Counted from the first letter of the stretch, positions 1 to 7,947 are shown. The stretch: 21,313 bases of DNA from Paraktedonobacter sp036384215 (GCA_036384215.1 DASVMX010000668.1:1-21313), one strand, 5' to 3'. Notes: a model not told the origin generated them from the letters alone. Translations and numbers: made by a program.

Positions 1-10
1 CTTGTCCTGC

Positions 11-90
11 TAACTAATCAGGTCTCCTCGAAAAGGAGTGCAGAGATCTGCAGATCTCTGCACTCCTTTTCGAGGAGACCTGATTAGTTA
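11..90. repeat. 80-bp perfect spacerless palindrome
   Basis: Positions 11-50 are the exact reverse complement of 51-90, with no loop and no mismatch. The flanks 1-10 and 91-100 are not complementary, so the symmetry stops sharply at both ends. Its right end contains the stop codon of the neighbouring minus-strand FAD oxidase gene (TAA at 90-88). It could act as a transcript-end hairpin, but no T-run follows it on the minus strand. Alternatives are a mobile-element tip or a fold-back assembly artefact. Confidence 0.9.
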
Positions 91-1443
91 CACCAAATCT
101 GCGGCAGGCTTGATATTCTGGTTTTGATTAAAGACGTTGCCGGGATCATAGGTGGCTTTGATGCGTGCCAGGCGCGTGCAGGTGTCTCCTGGATAGGCAG
201 CGGCTACGCTCGCCGCACTGGTGTCGCTTAGGAAATTGATGAAGGCACCGCTGCTCAAGGCTGCGAGGGGACGCCAGGCTGCTTGCCGGATGTGATGGGC
301 CTGCTCTTCTGTGATATTGACTGGCGCGAATACAGGCATAACAACGAGAGCTTCGCTCTCGCGGTGGGCAAATGCCGTGGCCTGTGGGCTGACGCGGGCC
401 ATAGCTCCACCGAGAGCGCGGATCTGTAAAATGGGCGTGCCTGGCTTGCCGTAATTGGTGGCGATGGTGGAAAGAGCCTCTTCGCTCAAGGTTTTCAGAA
501 ACCCATCATGACCAACCAGCTTGAGTCCCGGAGGAGGAGACACGGCGTCTTCCAGCATCGCAGTGTATGGTTTCCTCTGGATATCCAGCGTTTGCATTGT
601 GCCCAGGTGCAGGAAGGGCTCGATAGCCGTGTTGGCCGCGGCCTCGTCGTCTCCGGCGTAACAGAGCAGCACCGTTAGCCGGGGAGGTACCTGAGGGCCA
701 AAACCTGGGAAGAGCACGATGGTTGAATTGAGTTCTTCCGGCGCTCCACGCATGGAACTGGCCCAGGCCGCCAGAACGGTTTCCACTTCCGCCACATCGT
801 AGCTTACTGACCCGCCAATAATCGTTTGCAGAGGCCGGGCGTAGAAATCAAACGAGGTGACAACGCCAAAATTGCCGCCGCCGCCGCGAATAGCCCAGAA
901 GAGGTCGGGATGCTCCTCGGCACTTGCGCGCAGGACACGACCGTCCGCGGTGATGACTTCCGCCGCGTGCAGGCTATCTATAGTCAGGCCATGCGTGCGC
1001 ACCAGCCAGCCAATGCCCCCGCCAAGGGTCAGGCCGCCTACACCGACCTGCCTGGTATCGCCAGATGAAATGGCCAGGCCGTGAGCCGCCAGTTCCTGTG
1101 CGGCTTCGCCCCAGCGGGCACCGGTTCTAATGCGCACCAGATGGCGCTCTGAATCAAGAAGTTCTACCTGGTTGAAGTGCGCGAGATCAAGCACCAGCCC
1201 GCCATCATTGGTTGCCAGTCCACTAAAACCATGACCACCGCTGCGCACCGATAGCGGCAATTGATGCTCGCGCGCCAGGCGGATCGTAGCCACAACATCC
1301 TCATTGTTTTGGGCGCGTACAATCAGCGCCGGGTTCCCGGCCCGATTAAAGACATTACGCAGCCCATCATATTCTGAATTGCCGGGTGTAACCACTTCCC
1401 CCGCGATGTGACGAGAGAATTCGCTTACGATATAGGAATTCAT
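88..1443 (-). CDS. FAD-dependent oxidase, BBE/PCMH family
   Basis: A 451-aa flavoprotein of the berberine-bridge/6-hydroxynicotine-oxidase type, predicted to oxidise a small organic substrate using FAD and O2. The PCMH FAD-binding domain covers about residues 35-205. RSGGHGFSG at 67-75 carries His71, the expected 8-alpha covalent FAD site, and PDLFWAIRGGGGNFGVVT (179-196) is the second FAD signature. In bicovalent relatives a Cys precedes the VGVGG motif; here that position is Thr130, so only single covalent attachment is predicted. The C-terminal BBE segment (about 414-451) holds YDPGNVFNQNQNIKP. The length is normal for the family. The ATG has a GAAAGGA ribosome-binding site about 10 nt upstream. 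It is transcribed in the same direction as the AhpD-like gene but 242 bp away, so it may be a separate unit. The substrate cannot be told. No signal peptide is obvious. Confidence 0.88.
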   Translation of the reverse strand: MNSYIVSEFSRHIAGEVVTPGNSEYDGLRNVFNRAGNPALIVRAQNNEDVVATIRLAREHQLPLSVRSGGHGFSGLATNDGGLVLDLAHFNQVELLDSERHLVRIRTGARWGEAAQELAAHGLAISSGDTRQVGVGGLTLGGGIGWLVRTHGLTIDSLHAAEVITADGRVLRASAEEHPDLFWAIRGGGGNFGVVTSFDFYARPLQTIIGGSVSYDVAEVETVLAAWASSMRGAPEELNSTIVLFPGFGPQVPPRLTVLLCYAGDDEAAANTAIEPFLHLGTMQTLDIQRKPYTAMLEDAVSPPPGLKLVGHDGFLKTLSEEALSTIATNYGKPGTPILQIRALGGAMARVSPQATAFAHRESEALVVMPVFAPVNITEEQAHHIRQAAWRPLAALSSGAFINFLSDTSAASVAAAYPGDTCTRLARIKATYDPGNVFNQNQNIKPAADLV

Positions 1444-1685
1444 AAAAGAGTATCCTTTCTCAGATTGTTTTCACTGTTCTATGCTCATACGGTTATCAGG
1501 TCAGCATAATCCCCCTGGCTGGTGAACAGGCGTGCATCTGGTCTGGTCTGGGATCAGTTTCTCGCGCGTCCACCAGTCAAGGTGTTTTTGCAGGCTTGCG
1601 AAACAGCAGTCAAACGACGTAGCCGCGATGTTTCTGGCTGATATTCGAGTATCGCATCCTTAGCTGCTCAAATCCCTCAAGGCTT

Positions 1686-2141
1686 TTACCAGCCCTGGCC
1701 CGCGATCTGTCTGGTGGTGGCGTTGAGGCGGTTGAAGAGATTCGTCGTGGCGATCATAAGGACGATGGCGGCCATGCCCTTTTCATCGTAGTGCCGCGTA
1801 GCTTCTTCCCAGATCTCGTCCGGCACCGGTTCGGGCCGGTCAGCCAGGCGAGTGGCTGCTTCGGTGAGAGCGAGAGCAGCGCGCTCGGCGTCGGTGAAGT
1901 AGGGAGCCTCGCGCCAGGCTGCTACCGCGAAGATGCGCTCGTCTGTTACGCCCGCCTTCTTCGCACTGCTCGAACCTGAAACAACGCAGGCGCTGCAGCC
2001 ATTGATCTGGCTCGCGCGCAGGTGCACCAGTTCAAGCGTCTCCTCCGGCACACCACCCTTGCGTGTGGCCTTCATCAAGGTAAGGATAGAATTCATGGCG
2101 TCAGGAAGAATGGCCGCGGGATTTTTCATACGTGCTTGCAT
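1686..2141 (-). CDS. AhpD/carboxymuconolactone decarboxylase-family protein
   Basis: A 151-aa, all-helical CMD-like protein. Family members are alkylhydroperoxidases (AhpD) or decarboxylases, usually acting as oligomers in the cytoplasm. The redox pair Cys49-Ser-Ala-Cys52 follows LRASQING, the classic position of the CxxC motif. The His that normally sits four residues after the second Cys, part of the AhpD proton relay, is Gly56 here, so classical peroxidase chemistry is doubtful. The C-terminal part (ATTNLFNRLNATTR) matches the usual end of this subfamily. The ATG at 2141 has AAGGAGA about 6 nt upstream; a second ATG four codons in is less well placed. It lies just downstream, on the same strand, of a structured RNA-like segment, which could act as its leader. 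Confidence 0.85.
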   Translation of the reverse strand: MQARMKNPAAILPDAMNSILTLMKATRKGGVPEETLELVHLRASQINGCSACVVSGSSSAKKAGVTDERIFAVAAWREAPYFTDAERAALALTEAATRLADRPEPVPDEIWEEATRHYDEKGMAAIVLMIATTNLFNRLNATTRQIAGQGW

Positions 2142-2576
2142 GGTTATTCTCCTTCAGGTGCCTGTGCTCCAGAAGCACCCGCTTTACCTAAAAATGTGTA
2201 GAAATGGGATGCACATCATCCCACTTTCGAGCGAACCTTCGCATCCACCCCATGCCGCGGGAGCCAATCTCCCGGCCACCCTAGTTGGGTTTCGCCCGTC
2301 ACTCTTATGACGGAACCCAACAAAAAAATGTGACCGGATCATCCTGTCTTCACCCCCGAAACAAAGCTCTTTTGACGCGCACAGCAACGCGAATTGCTGA
2401 ACCTTTTCCAATTGATGTGATAGAATACGTATCTGTTGTGATGCGACCAGATAGAATGAGCTTATCTGCTCGCATGTATCTATTCGGCTACGAAGGTCAA
2501 TCTCTTTGGATGTTGGAGATACATCATTTCATTGTGTGCTGTGCAGGCCATCCAATGAGTAAAGAAAGGGATCTTG
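2142..2576. other. 435-bp non-coding gap between divergent genes
   Basis: This gap separates the minus-strand AhpD-like gene from the plus-strand methyltransferase. Its left half is filled by the structured RNA candidate. In the right half (2341-2576) I see no convincing gene and no clear -35/-10 pair, only a TAGAAT-like -10 near 2421 without a good partner. Small ORFs crossing the gap on both strands run through the RNA stems and are not convincing. Confidence 0.6.
2190..2340 (-). ncRNA. Candidate stand-alone HEARO/omega-like RNA
   Basis: Read on the minus strand, this segment folds into a string of compact stems. Stem A (2321-2314 with 2291-2284) encloses hairpin CCGTC/GACGG (2313-2309, 2300-2296). 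Stem B is CGGGAG/CTCCCG (2274-2269, 2263-2258). Stem C is a GCGA-type hairpin at 2242-2231. Stem D is a perfect 7-bp hairpin (2223-2217, 2211-2205). Another 5-bp hairpin lies at 2178-2164. The unpaired blocks between B and D (GCGGCATGGGGTGGATGCG, then CGAAAGTGGGA) recall, from memory, the conserved core of HEARO RNAs, the guide RNAs of IscB/IsrB, which occur as many solo copies in Ktedonobacter. If so, the guide would be the roughly 16 nt before 2321 on the minus strand. No IscB or IsrB gene is in the window. The alternative is a cis-acting leader of the AhpD-like gene. Confidence 0.5.
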
Positions 2577-3341
2577 ATGATTGATCATGATAATCTCGAA
2601 GATTTTCGAGATGGGCAGCTTTATGATCTGCAAGACGAGGGCTATTATGACGATTATCCCTTGACCGAGCAGTGGGCGCACAAGTTGGGTGGACCTCTGC
2701 TGGACCTGGCGTGCGGAACGGGACGTATGGCCCTGCGCATGGCGGAACTTGGCTATCAAGTAACGGGTGTGGATATTACGCCGGAAATGATCGCGCGAGC
2801 ACGCCAGAAGGCGGAGCAACAAGCAGCCTCTATTGACTGGGTGGTGGCCGACGCGCGCGACTTCCATCTCCCGAAACAGTTTTCTTTTATTTATATGCTG
2901 GAAAATGCCTTTCAATTCTTTCTGACGCGAGAAGACCAGGAAGCGATGCTGGCTCGTGTCCGTGAACACTTGCTCCCGGAGGGATGCTTTCTCTTTGAAA
3001 CACGTAATCCTTCCCCTCGAAATCTTCAGGAAGTTCGCCATCCAGGGGGAGATACATACGCGACCCCTGATGGAGGACAACTCGTGGTTACTGAACGGCA
3101 ACATTACGATCCCATGGCTCAGATCCAGCACTACACCCGCCATTTCACGTTTCTTCAGCCAGGAGGCCACCAGAGCGAGAAGACGCTGCGCGTGGCCCTG
3201 CGCTATATCTTCCCCCAGGAGCTAGAAGCCTTGCTTTACTACAATGGTTTTCAGGTTCGCGCGCGTTATGGAAGCTGGCAGCAAGAGCCGTTGACTGCCG
3301 CTTCTCGCTCGATGATCTATGTTTGCCAGAAACGCGCTTAG
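2577..3341 (+). CDS. Class I SAM-dependent methyltransferase
   Basis: A 254-aa cytoplasmic Rossmann-fold methyltransferase using S-adenosylmethionine; the acceptor is unknown. Motif I is LDLACGTGR at 42-50, and the acidic ribose-binding residue is Asp66 in VTGVDITPEM. ADARDF at 91-96 is motif III, and the helix after it (ENAFQFFLTREDQEAMLARVREHL) is the usual motif IV-V region. The C-terminal third is beta-rich, typical of small-molecule methyltransferases of the Methyltransf_25/11 kind. I chose ATG 2577 over the TTG one codon earlier because AGAAAGGG lies 6 nt upstream. The stop TAG (3339-3341) overlaps the convergent miaA stop by two bases, so there is no room for a terminator between them. 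Confidence 0.85.
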   Translation: MIDHDNLEDFRDGQLYDLQDEGYYDDYPLTEQWAHKLGGPLLDLACGTGRMALRMAELGYQVTGVDITPEMIARARQKAEQQAASIDWVVADARDFHLPKQFSFIYMLENAFQFFLTREDQEAMLARVREHLLPEGCFLFETRNPSPRNLQEVRHPGGDTYATPDGGQLVVTERQHYDPMAQIQHYTRHFTFLQPGGHQSEKTLRVALRYIFPQELEALLYYNGFQVRARYGSWQQEPLTAASRSMIYVCQKRA

Positions 3342-4249
3342 GTTCTTGTCAGGAATTCGCGCACGATGCTTTCCGCTGTTTCCAGTTTATGTCCGTCGAG
3401 CCAGGTAATGCGCTGGTTTTTGCGAAACCAGGTGAGCTGGCGGCGGGTGAAGTCGTGGATGGCGAATTTGAGGCGCTGGACCATTTCGGCCTGGCTGGGA
3501 AATTCGCCGCGCAGCCAGCGGCTGATGAAGCGATATTCCAGGCCGAAGGCATCCAGGCGTTCGTGGCTGAGTCCCTGTTCGATGAGGCTCTGGACCTCCG
3601 CGATCATGCCTTGCTCAAAGCGTTCGTCGACGCGCTGGTCAATGCGGGCGTAAAGTTCCGCGCGCGGCCAGTCGATGGCAAGTTGGAGGCAGTTGTAGAG
3701 CGGATTGGCGACGCTGCGCTGCTTTGAGAAGGGCTGGCCGGTGGTCAGGCAGACCTCCAGGGCGCGGATGACGCGGCGCGGGTTCTGGCGGTCGATGGCG
3801 GCTACGCTGGCGGGATCGAGTTTTGCGAGTTCGCTCAACAGGTCTGCGAGCGGGCGGGCCTCCAGTTGCGCACGCAGTTCTGGCTGGGGCGCGACCGGTG
3901 GGATGTCGAGGTGTTCGACGACTGCCTGGATATAATGGGGCGAGCCGCCGACCAATAGAGGCTGGTGGCCGCGCGCCAGGATGGCGTCGATGGCTTGTAT
4001 CGCCTCCTGCTGAAAGCGTGCCACGGTATAGACCTCGCGGGGATCGGCCACGTCGAGCAGATGGTGGGGCGCGAGCGCCTGTTCGGCGGGCGTGACTTTG
4101 GCGGAGCCGAGGTCGAGGCCGCGATAGACCTGGCGTGAATCTGCTGAGACGATTTCGCCGTCAAAGGTTCGGGCCAGGGCGATGCCCAGCGCGCTTTTCC
4201 CCGACGCGGTTGGCCCTGCCACAACCACCAGTTTTGCCAGTTCACTCAT
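3338..4249 (-). CDS. miaA: tRNA dimethylallyltransferase
   Basis: MiaA transfers a dimethylallyl group to N6 of A37 in tRNAs that read UNN codons. The 303-aa length is normal. The P-loop is GPTASGKS at 12-19, followed by the substrate-binding DSRQVYRGLDLGSAK starting at Asp37, then HHLLD at 62-66. The segment NPRRVIRALEV is typical, and the C-terminal half has DFTRRQLTWFRKN, the tRNA-contacting region. The usual GGTGLY motif is GGSPHY at 101-106, a tolerated variant. Its ATG overlaps the kinase stop by one base (TAATG), so translation is likely coupled to the kinase gene and both share one minus-strand transcript. The 3' end overlaps the stop of the convergent methyltransferase. Confidence 0.95.
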   Translation of the reverse strand: MSELAKLVVVAGPTASGKSALGIALARTFDGEIVSADSRQVYRGLDLGSAKVTPAEQALAPHHLLDVADPREVYTVARFQQEAIQAIDAILARGHQPLLVGGSPHYIQAVVEHLDIPPVAPQPELRAQLEARPLADLLSELAKLDPASVAAIDRQNPRRVIRALEVCLTTGQPFSKQRSVANPLYNCLQLAIDWPRAELYARIDQRVDERFEQGMIAEVQSLIEQGLSHERLDAFGLEYRFISRWLRGEFPSQAEMVQRLKFAIHDFTRRQLTWFRKNQRITWLDGHKLETAESIVREFLTRT

Positions 4250-6474
4250 TACGGATGCGGTTTCTGTTTGAGCAGGCGATCGACGCGCAGCACCAGGATG
4301 GCGCCAACGGCGATGCCGAGCAGGACGCCAAAGGGGGTGAAGCAGCCGATGCCCAGACTATTGGTCAGCGCGAAGCCCAGCGCGCCACCGAGCAGCATGG
4401 CCACGCCGATCATCAGCCAGCGCACCCTGCGCATGCCCCAGAGCGCGCCGTTGATCAGGGCGTTGCTGACACGGGGTAACGCGCCAATGGTTGTGGCCAG
4501 CGCGGCGACGACGAGCATGGTCAGCAGATGTAGAACCGGCGCGCCGGAGCCAAAGCCGTTCTGCCAGGCCGCCTCGGAGAGTCCCAGCGCGGTCAGGCCC
4601 ACGGCCAGGCTGGTGCTCAGGCCGTTGATAGTTTCGCGGGCGCGCCAGTCGGAGATCCAGTTGATGAGCGCCACGCCCAGCGTCGCCATGGGTACCAGGG
4701 CGATCAGAACCGCTGTGAACCAGGGATTCGGCGGCAGCGGCGGATTCGGCGGGTTGTTGAGAAAGGGCTGCAGGTGAGCAAAGGCAAAGTAGAAGAAACC
4801 CGTGGTCATAAAGGCCGAGAGGAAGGTCAGTACCTGCTTCATGCGTCCACTCTGGCGGGTGGAAATGCCCTGTAAGGGGTCCCAACCTCCACTGCCGGGC
4901 AGGCCGTATTTGCTGGTATATTCGGTTGTCTGGCTGGTATCCAGCGGGACATCGACCGTCACCGTCGCCTGGGGAGCCATGCGCACCCGGCCTGTGCCCG
5001 ATATGAGCAGATCATCATCGTCCGCCGCGGCACTCGCCTGGGCACCCTGTTTGCGCGCGAGCGTGATGGTTGTGAAACCCATCACATCCGCCTCTACGGC
5101 AACCGAGACCTCGCGCTCGCTCTCGTCGGGGGTAATGATGATCGTGCCGGTATAATGGGTAGAGCCGCGCAGGCGCGTGCTATCGATGCGCACATTGATG
5201 GGAATCTTCGTGCCGTCAAAGGAGGTCTGGTCCAGCACAATCCAGTTTTCTACCACGCGCAGGGAGCCGCTGACCAGGGAGCCGCGCGCGCCGGAAAGGG
5301 TCAGCAGGATCGGCGCGGAGAGGCCAGGATAGACCTGGCCGAAATCGATGGTTTTGGGCTCTACGATCAGCGCGGCCTCGCGCGGACTTCCGGCGCGGCT
5401 GCCGCCAGCCCCAACGCGCGCGTATGTACCCGTCTGGCCTCCGTTGGTCTGACCGCTGCGCGAGCGTGTCTCGGCGCCCTGGAGTATCTGGATTAGCTTT
5501 TCCACCGCCATCTCGGGATCGCCCACGGTCACGCGCAGGCGCTTGGCCGCGCGCGCCATCTCATCCTTGCCAATCTCCTGTAGCCAGGACTCAACCTCGC
5601 CAGCGAAAAGATAGTCCGCCGCTTCTTCGTGATAGTGTGAGCAGAGCTCAGCCAGTTCATCGGGCGTGGTTGCCTCGCTCCCGTTTTCAAAGCGAAATGT
5701 GCCAATACCCAGCAGGGCGCGGCGGAAGACAGTTACGCTCTCATAGCGATCATCGGGCTTGAGCGATGTCGCCTTCTCCAGCACGCGCGCGACAGGTGGC
5801 GAGATATGCGGGTAGGTGAAATGGACATCCTTGAGGCCAAAGCCATTCTCATTAATGTCATCGGTCATCAACTGTGCCAGCGTCATGGCCAGCGAATAGA
5901 TATCCGAGCGCTCATCGGTCTGAGCACTGCCATATTGTTCGGGGGGAGCAAAGCCCGGTGTGCCCAGCAACTGAGTATCTTGCGAACTGGAGTGGCGGAA
6001 CAGGCGCGCGATGCCAAAGTCGATCAGCTTAATGCGCCCGGTACGCGTCAGCATAATATTGCCCGGCTTGAGATCGCGGAAGATCACCGGCGGCTGCTGG
6101 CCGTGCAGGTATTCCAGCACATCGCAGAGCTGGCGCGCCCAGCCCAGCACGCGCCGTTCTGAAAAAGGTCCGTGATTAGCCTCCAGCAACTCCTCCAGAG
6201 TATTGCCGTCGATAAATTCCATCACCAGGAAATAACGCGCCCCCTCGGTGAAGAAATCGGTAAAAGCGGGCAGATTGGAGTGCTTCAAACGCGAAAGAAT
6301 ACGCGCCTCCGCCAGAAAATTCTGGAGCGCCTGCGAATGTTCATTCGTCGACACCGTCGAGAGGCTCATCTCTTTAATCGCGCATGAAGTCCCGTTGCGG
6401 GTATCTCGTGCCTCGTAGACAGCAGCCATTCCACCACGCCCAATTGTGCGCACAATCAGATAACGTTTGTGCAA
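4249..6474 (-). CDS. Membrane Ser/Thr protein kinase (Hanks type)
   Basis: A 741-aa kinase. Residues 1-265 are a complete Hanks kinase domain: Gly-loop IGRGGMAAVYEA (11-22), catalytic Lys34, Glu56 of helix C, catalytic loop FRDLKPGN with Asp134 and Asn139, DFG 152-154, and the APE-like APPEQ with Glu179. All key residues are present, so it should be active. After a helical linker (about 270-335) and a Gly/Ser-rich stretch comes a beta-rich Ig/ASH-like domain (369-465) beginning VEPKTIDFGQVYPG. The C-terminus has about six membrane helices (547-568, 585-606, 616-633, 646-665, 685-703, 712-730). Kinase and beta domain are both N-terminal of the first helix and therefore on the same side, presumably cytoplasmic. 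It forms an operon with miaA. Its signal and targets are unknown. Confidence 0.92.
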   Translation of the reverse strand: MHKRYLIVRTIGRGGMAAVYEARDTRNGTSCAIKEMSLSTVSTNEHSQALQNFLAEARILSRLKHSNLPAFTDFFTEGARYFLVMEFIDGNTLEELLEANHGPFSERRVLGWARQLCDVLEYLHGQQPPVIFRDLKPGNIMLTRTGRIKLIDFGIARLFRHSSSQDTQLLGTPGFAPPEQYGSAQTDERSDIYSLAMTLAQLMTDDINENGFGLKDVHFTYPHISPPVARVLEKATSLKPDDRYESVTVFRRALLGIGTFRFENGSEATTPDELAELCSHYHEEAADYLFAGEVESWLQEIGKDEMARAAKRLRVTVGDPEMAVEKLIQILQGAETRSRSGQTNGGQTGTYARVGAGGSRAGSPREAALIVEPKTIDFGQVYPGLSAPILLTLSGARGSLVSGSLRVVENWIVLDQTSFDGTKIPINVRIDSTRLRGSTHYTGTIIITPDESEREVSVAVEADVMGFTTITLARKQGAQASAAADDDDLLISGTGRVRMAPQATVTVDVPLDTSQTTEYTSKYGLPGSGGWDPLQGISTRQSGRMKQVLTFLSAFMTTGFFYFAFAHLQPFLNNPPNPPLPPNPWFTAVLIALVPMATLGVALINWISDWRARETINGLSTSLAVGLTALGLSEAAWQNGFGSGAPVLHLLTMLVVAALATTIGALPRVSNALINGALWGMRRVRWLMIGVAMLLGGALGFALTNSLGIGCFTPFGVLLGIAVGAILVLRVDRLLKQKPHP

Positions 6475-6570
6475 AAGGGTATGTGGGTTGAGTTGACCTG
6501 TTTGCGTGTTGCTTTTGCCATTCTGTCGGCTAATAAGACCAGCCCCCCATCGTCAGGATGTTCGCATACC

Positions 6571-6579
6571 AGTATAGCA
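6571..6579 (-). promoter_or_regulatory. Extended -10 promoter of the kinase-miaA operon
   Basis: On the minus strand TGCTATACT is an extended -10 element (TGn plus TATACT) about 97 bp before the kinase ATG at 6474. No good -35 hexamer lies 17 bp upstream, which fits an extended -10 promoter. The implied leader is about 90 nt long and shows no riboswitch-like fold. Confidence 0.4.
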
Positions 6580-6688
6580 TACTTCTAGTGGATACGACGT
6601 ATTTCAACATGTCTTATCAAATTTCCAAACGAATCTCGACTGTCAAAGATCTCTCATAAAAATAAACGAATGGCAGAACGACTTTGGA

Positions 6689-6722
6689 ATAGGAGCCGGT
6701 CACGGTGGCGACTGGCTCCTAT
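6689..6722. terminator. 13-bp hairpin downstream of the LamG-like gene
   Basis: Arms 6689-6701 and 6710-6722 pair over 13 bp with one G-T position and an 8-nt loop. It sits 29 bp past the stop of the minus-strand LamG-like gene. The plus side is followed by CTCTTTTAT, the minus side by no clear T-run, so it may stop transcription mainly from the plus side or act without Ts. Confidence 0.5.
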
Positions 6723-6750
6723 GCTCTTTTATCCTATCACTCGTTTATTT

Positions 6751-7947
6751 TTACGCTGTCCAGACCTTGACATTGTTATAGGACATAACGGTGGTTGCGT
6801 CGATATTGGTTGAGGTAAAACCAATCTGACCACCGGCATAGGTGCTGTCCTGAACAGTGATAACCAGTTGCTGGCCGACATAGAGCGAGATTTGCGAGCC
6901 GCGGAAAACCACGGCCAGCGTATTGGTCTGTCCAACGCCAGCGGTAAAGTTGGAAACCGAGCCCGATTTCAGTGTGCGCGAGTTGCCAGCGGTAGGATCA
7001 GTCGCGATCCAGAGGGTGTAGCCTCCCTGCTGGTCCACCTCGAAAATGTAGCCCTGAGACTTATCCGAGGTGGCGCGGAAGAAGAGGCCGCTGGCTGATT
7101 GACTATCTCCCTGTTTCATCGTGACATCTACCTGCAAGGTAAAGTCAGTAAAATTGGTGTGCAGCCCCGCGCACGAAGCATAAGTATTCTTCTGATCGTC
7201 GGTGACCTGGTAAGAATTGCCGGAGAAGGCGCAGAGTTTGTCGGTCTGCCAGCCATACTTCGCGGCGTTGCTGTTATTGTTCAGGGGATCATTGATAACC
7301 TGATGCGGGAAAAAAGGAAAGGTCGACGCTATGACCGTTGCGGTGGCAAAGCTGCCCGCGGTCGCGGTCACCTGGGCCTGCTGTGTGGCCTGGATCTGTG
7401 CTGTCGCGGTGGCATTGTTATTATTGCGAATAGCGGTCTGGTTGTTATTATACGCGACCACGCCGATAATCGAGCCAGCCACAATGACTAGCAGAGCTAT
7501 AGCCACGATCAGCCCGGTCCTTCCCCGGCGCGGCCTGGCTGGTGGCATAGCGGGTGGAACTGGTGGGTATGAAGGCGTGGCGTAGCTGGGTGCGCCATAA
7601 TTCGGTGTAGACGGTGGTGGCGGCGGCGCTGTCGGGTCGCCATACGGACCGTAGCTGGTGGGAACGCTCGGCGTAGGTGTATAACCACCATAGGGTCCAG
7701 ACGATGGATCGGACGATGGTACAGTTGGGTCGGTATAATTTGGGCCGGATGGCGGCCCGCTATACCCGGAATTTGGAACCGGGGGATAATTTGGGCCGGA
7801 TGGCGGCCCGCTATACCCGGAATTTGGAACCGGGGGATAATTTGGGCCGGATGGTGGTCCGCCGTACCCAGAGTTAGGAGCGGATGGATAGCTAGGGCCG
7901 GGCGGTGGCGGCGCGTAGGGATTGTATTCATTAGGATTCTGGTTCAC
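6751..7947 (-). CDS. Pro-rich single-pass membrane protein with LamG-like domain
   Basis: 398 aa from GTG 7947, chosen because GGAGG lies 8 nt upstream; ATG 7980 gives 11 more residues but has no ribosome-binding site. The N-terminus (about 1-140) is a Pro/Gly/Tyr/Ser-rich tail with 17-residue repeats built on YPPVPNSGYSGPPSGPN. A basic RPRRGR stretch precedes one membrane helix (about 145-166, GLIVAIALLVIVAGSIIGVV), then an Asn/Thr/Ala/Gln-rich linker, then a beta-sandwich of the LamG/3-keto-disaccharide-hydrolase type (about 215-398) with two Cys (239, 259). The layout suggests a cytoplasmic Pro-rich tail and an external carbohydrate-binding-like domain. This architecture is common in Ktedonobacteria; no enzyme residues are evident. 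It appears to be transcribed alone. Confidence 0.8.
   Translation of the reverse strand: MNQNPNEYNPYAPPPPGPSYPSAPNSGYGGPPSGPNYPPVPNSGYSGPPSGPNYPPVPNSGYSGPPSGPNYTDPTVPSSDPSSGPYGGYTPTPSVPTSYGPYGDPTAPPPPPSTPNYGAPSYATPSYPPVPPAMPPARPRRGRTGLIVAIALLVIVAGSIIGVVAYNNNQTAIRNNNNATATAQIQATQQAQVTATAGSFATATVIASTFPFFPHQVINDPLNNNSNAAKYGWQTDKLCAFSGNSYQVTDDQKNTYASCAGLHTNFTDFTLQVDVTMKQGDSQSASGLFFRATSDKSQGYIFEVDQQGGYTLWIATDPTAGNSRTLKSGSVSNFTAGVGQTNTLAVVFRGSQISLYVGQQLVITVQDSTYAGGQIGFTSTNIDATTVMSYNNVKVWTA
7735..7887. repeat. 51-bp in-frame tandem repeat, three copies
   Basis: Copies lie at 7735-7785, 7786-7836 and 7837-7887. The first two are identical base for base; the third differs at several sites. Each codes for one 17-residue Pro/Gly/Tyr unit of the LamG-like protein's N-terminal tail. 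Exact identity of two copies indicates a recent duplication, and the copy number may vary between strains. Confidence 0.92.

Noticed and set aside
2184..2411. A 75-codon minus-strand ORF through the structured RNA
   Set aside because: Its codons run through several perfect stems and it has no family features. The RNA structure explains the sequence better.
2529..3170. A 213-codon minus-strand frame over the methyltransferase
   Set aside because: Shadow of a gene with clear SAM-binding motifs.
7735..7887. CRISPR-like tandem repeats
   Set aside because: The copies are contiguous with no spacers, in frame, and encode a Pro-rich protein repeat.
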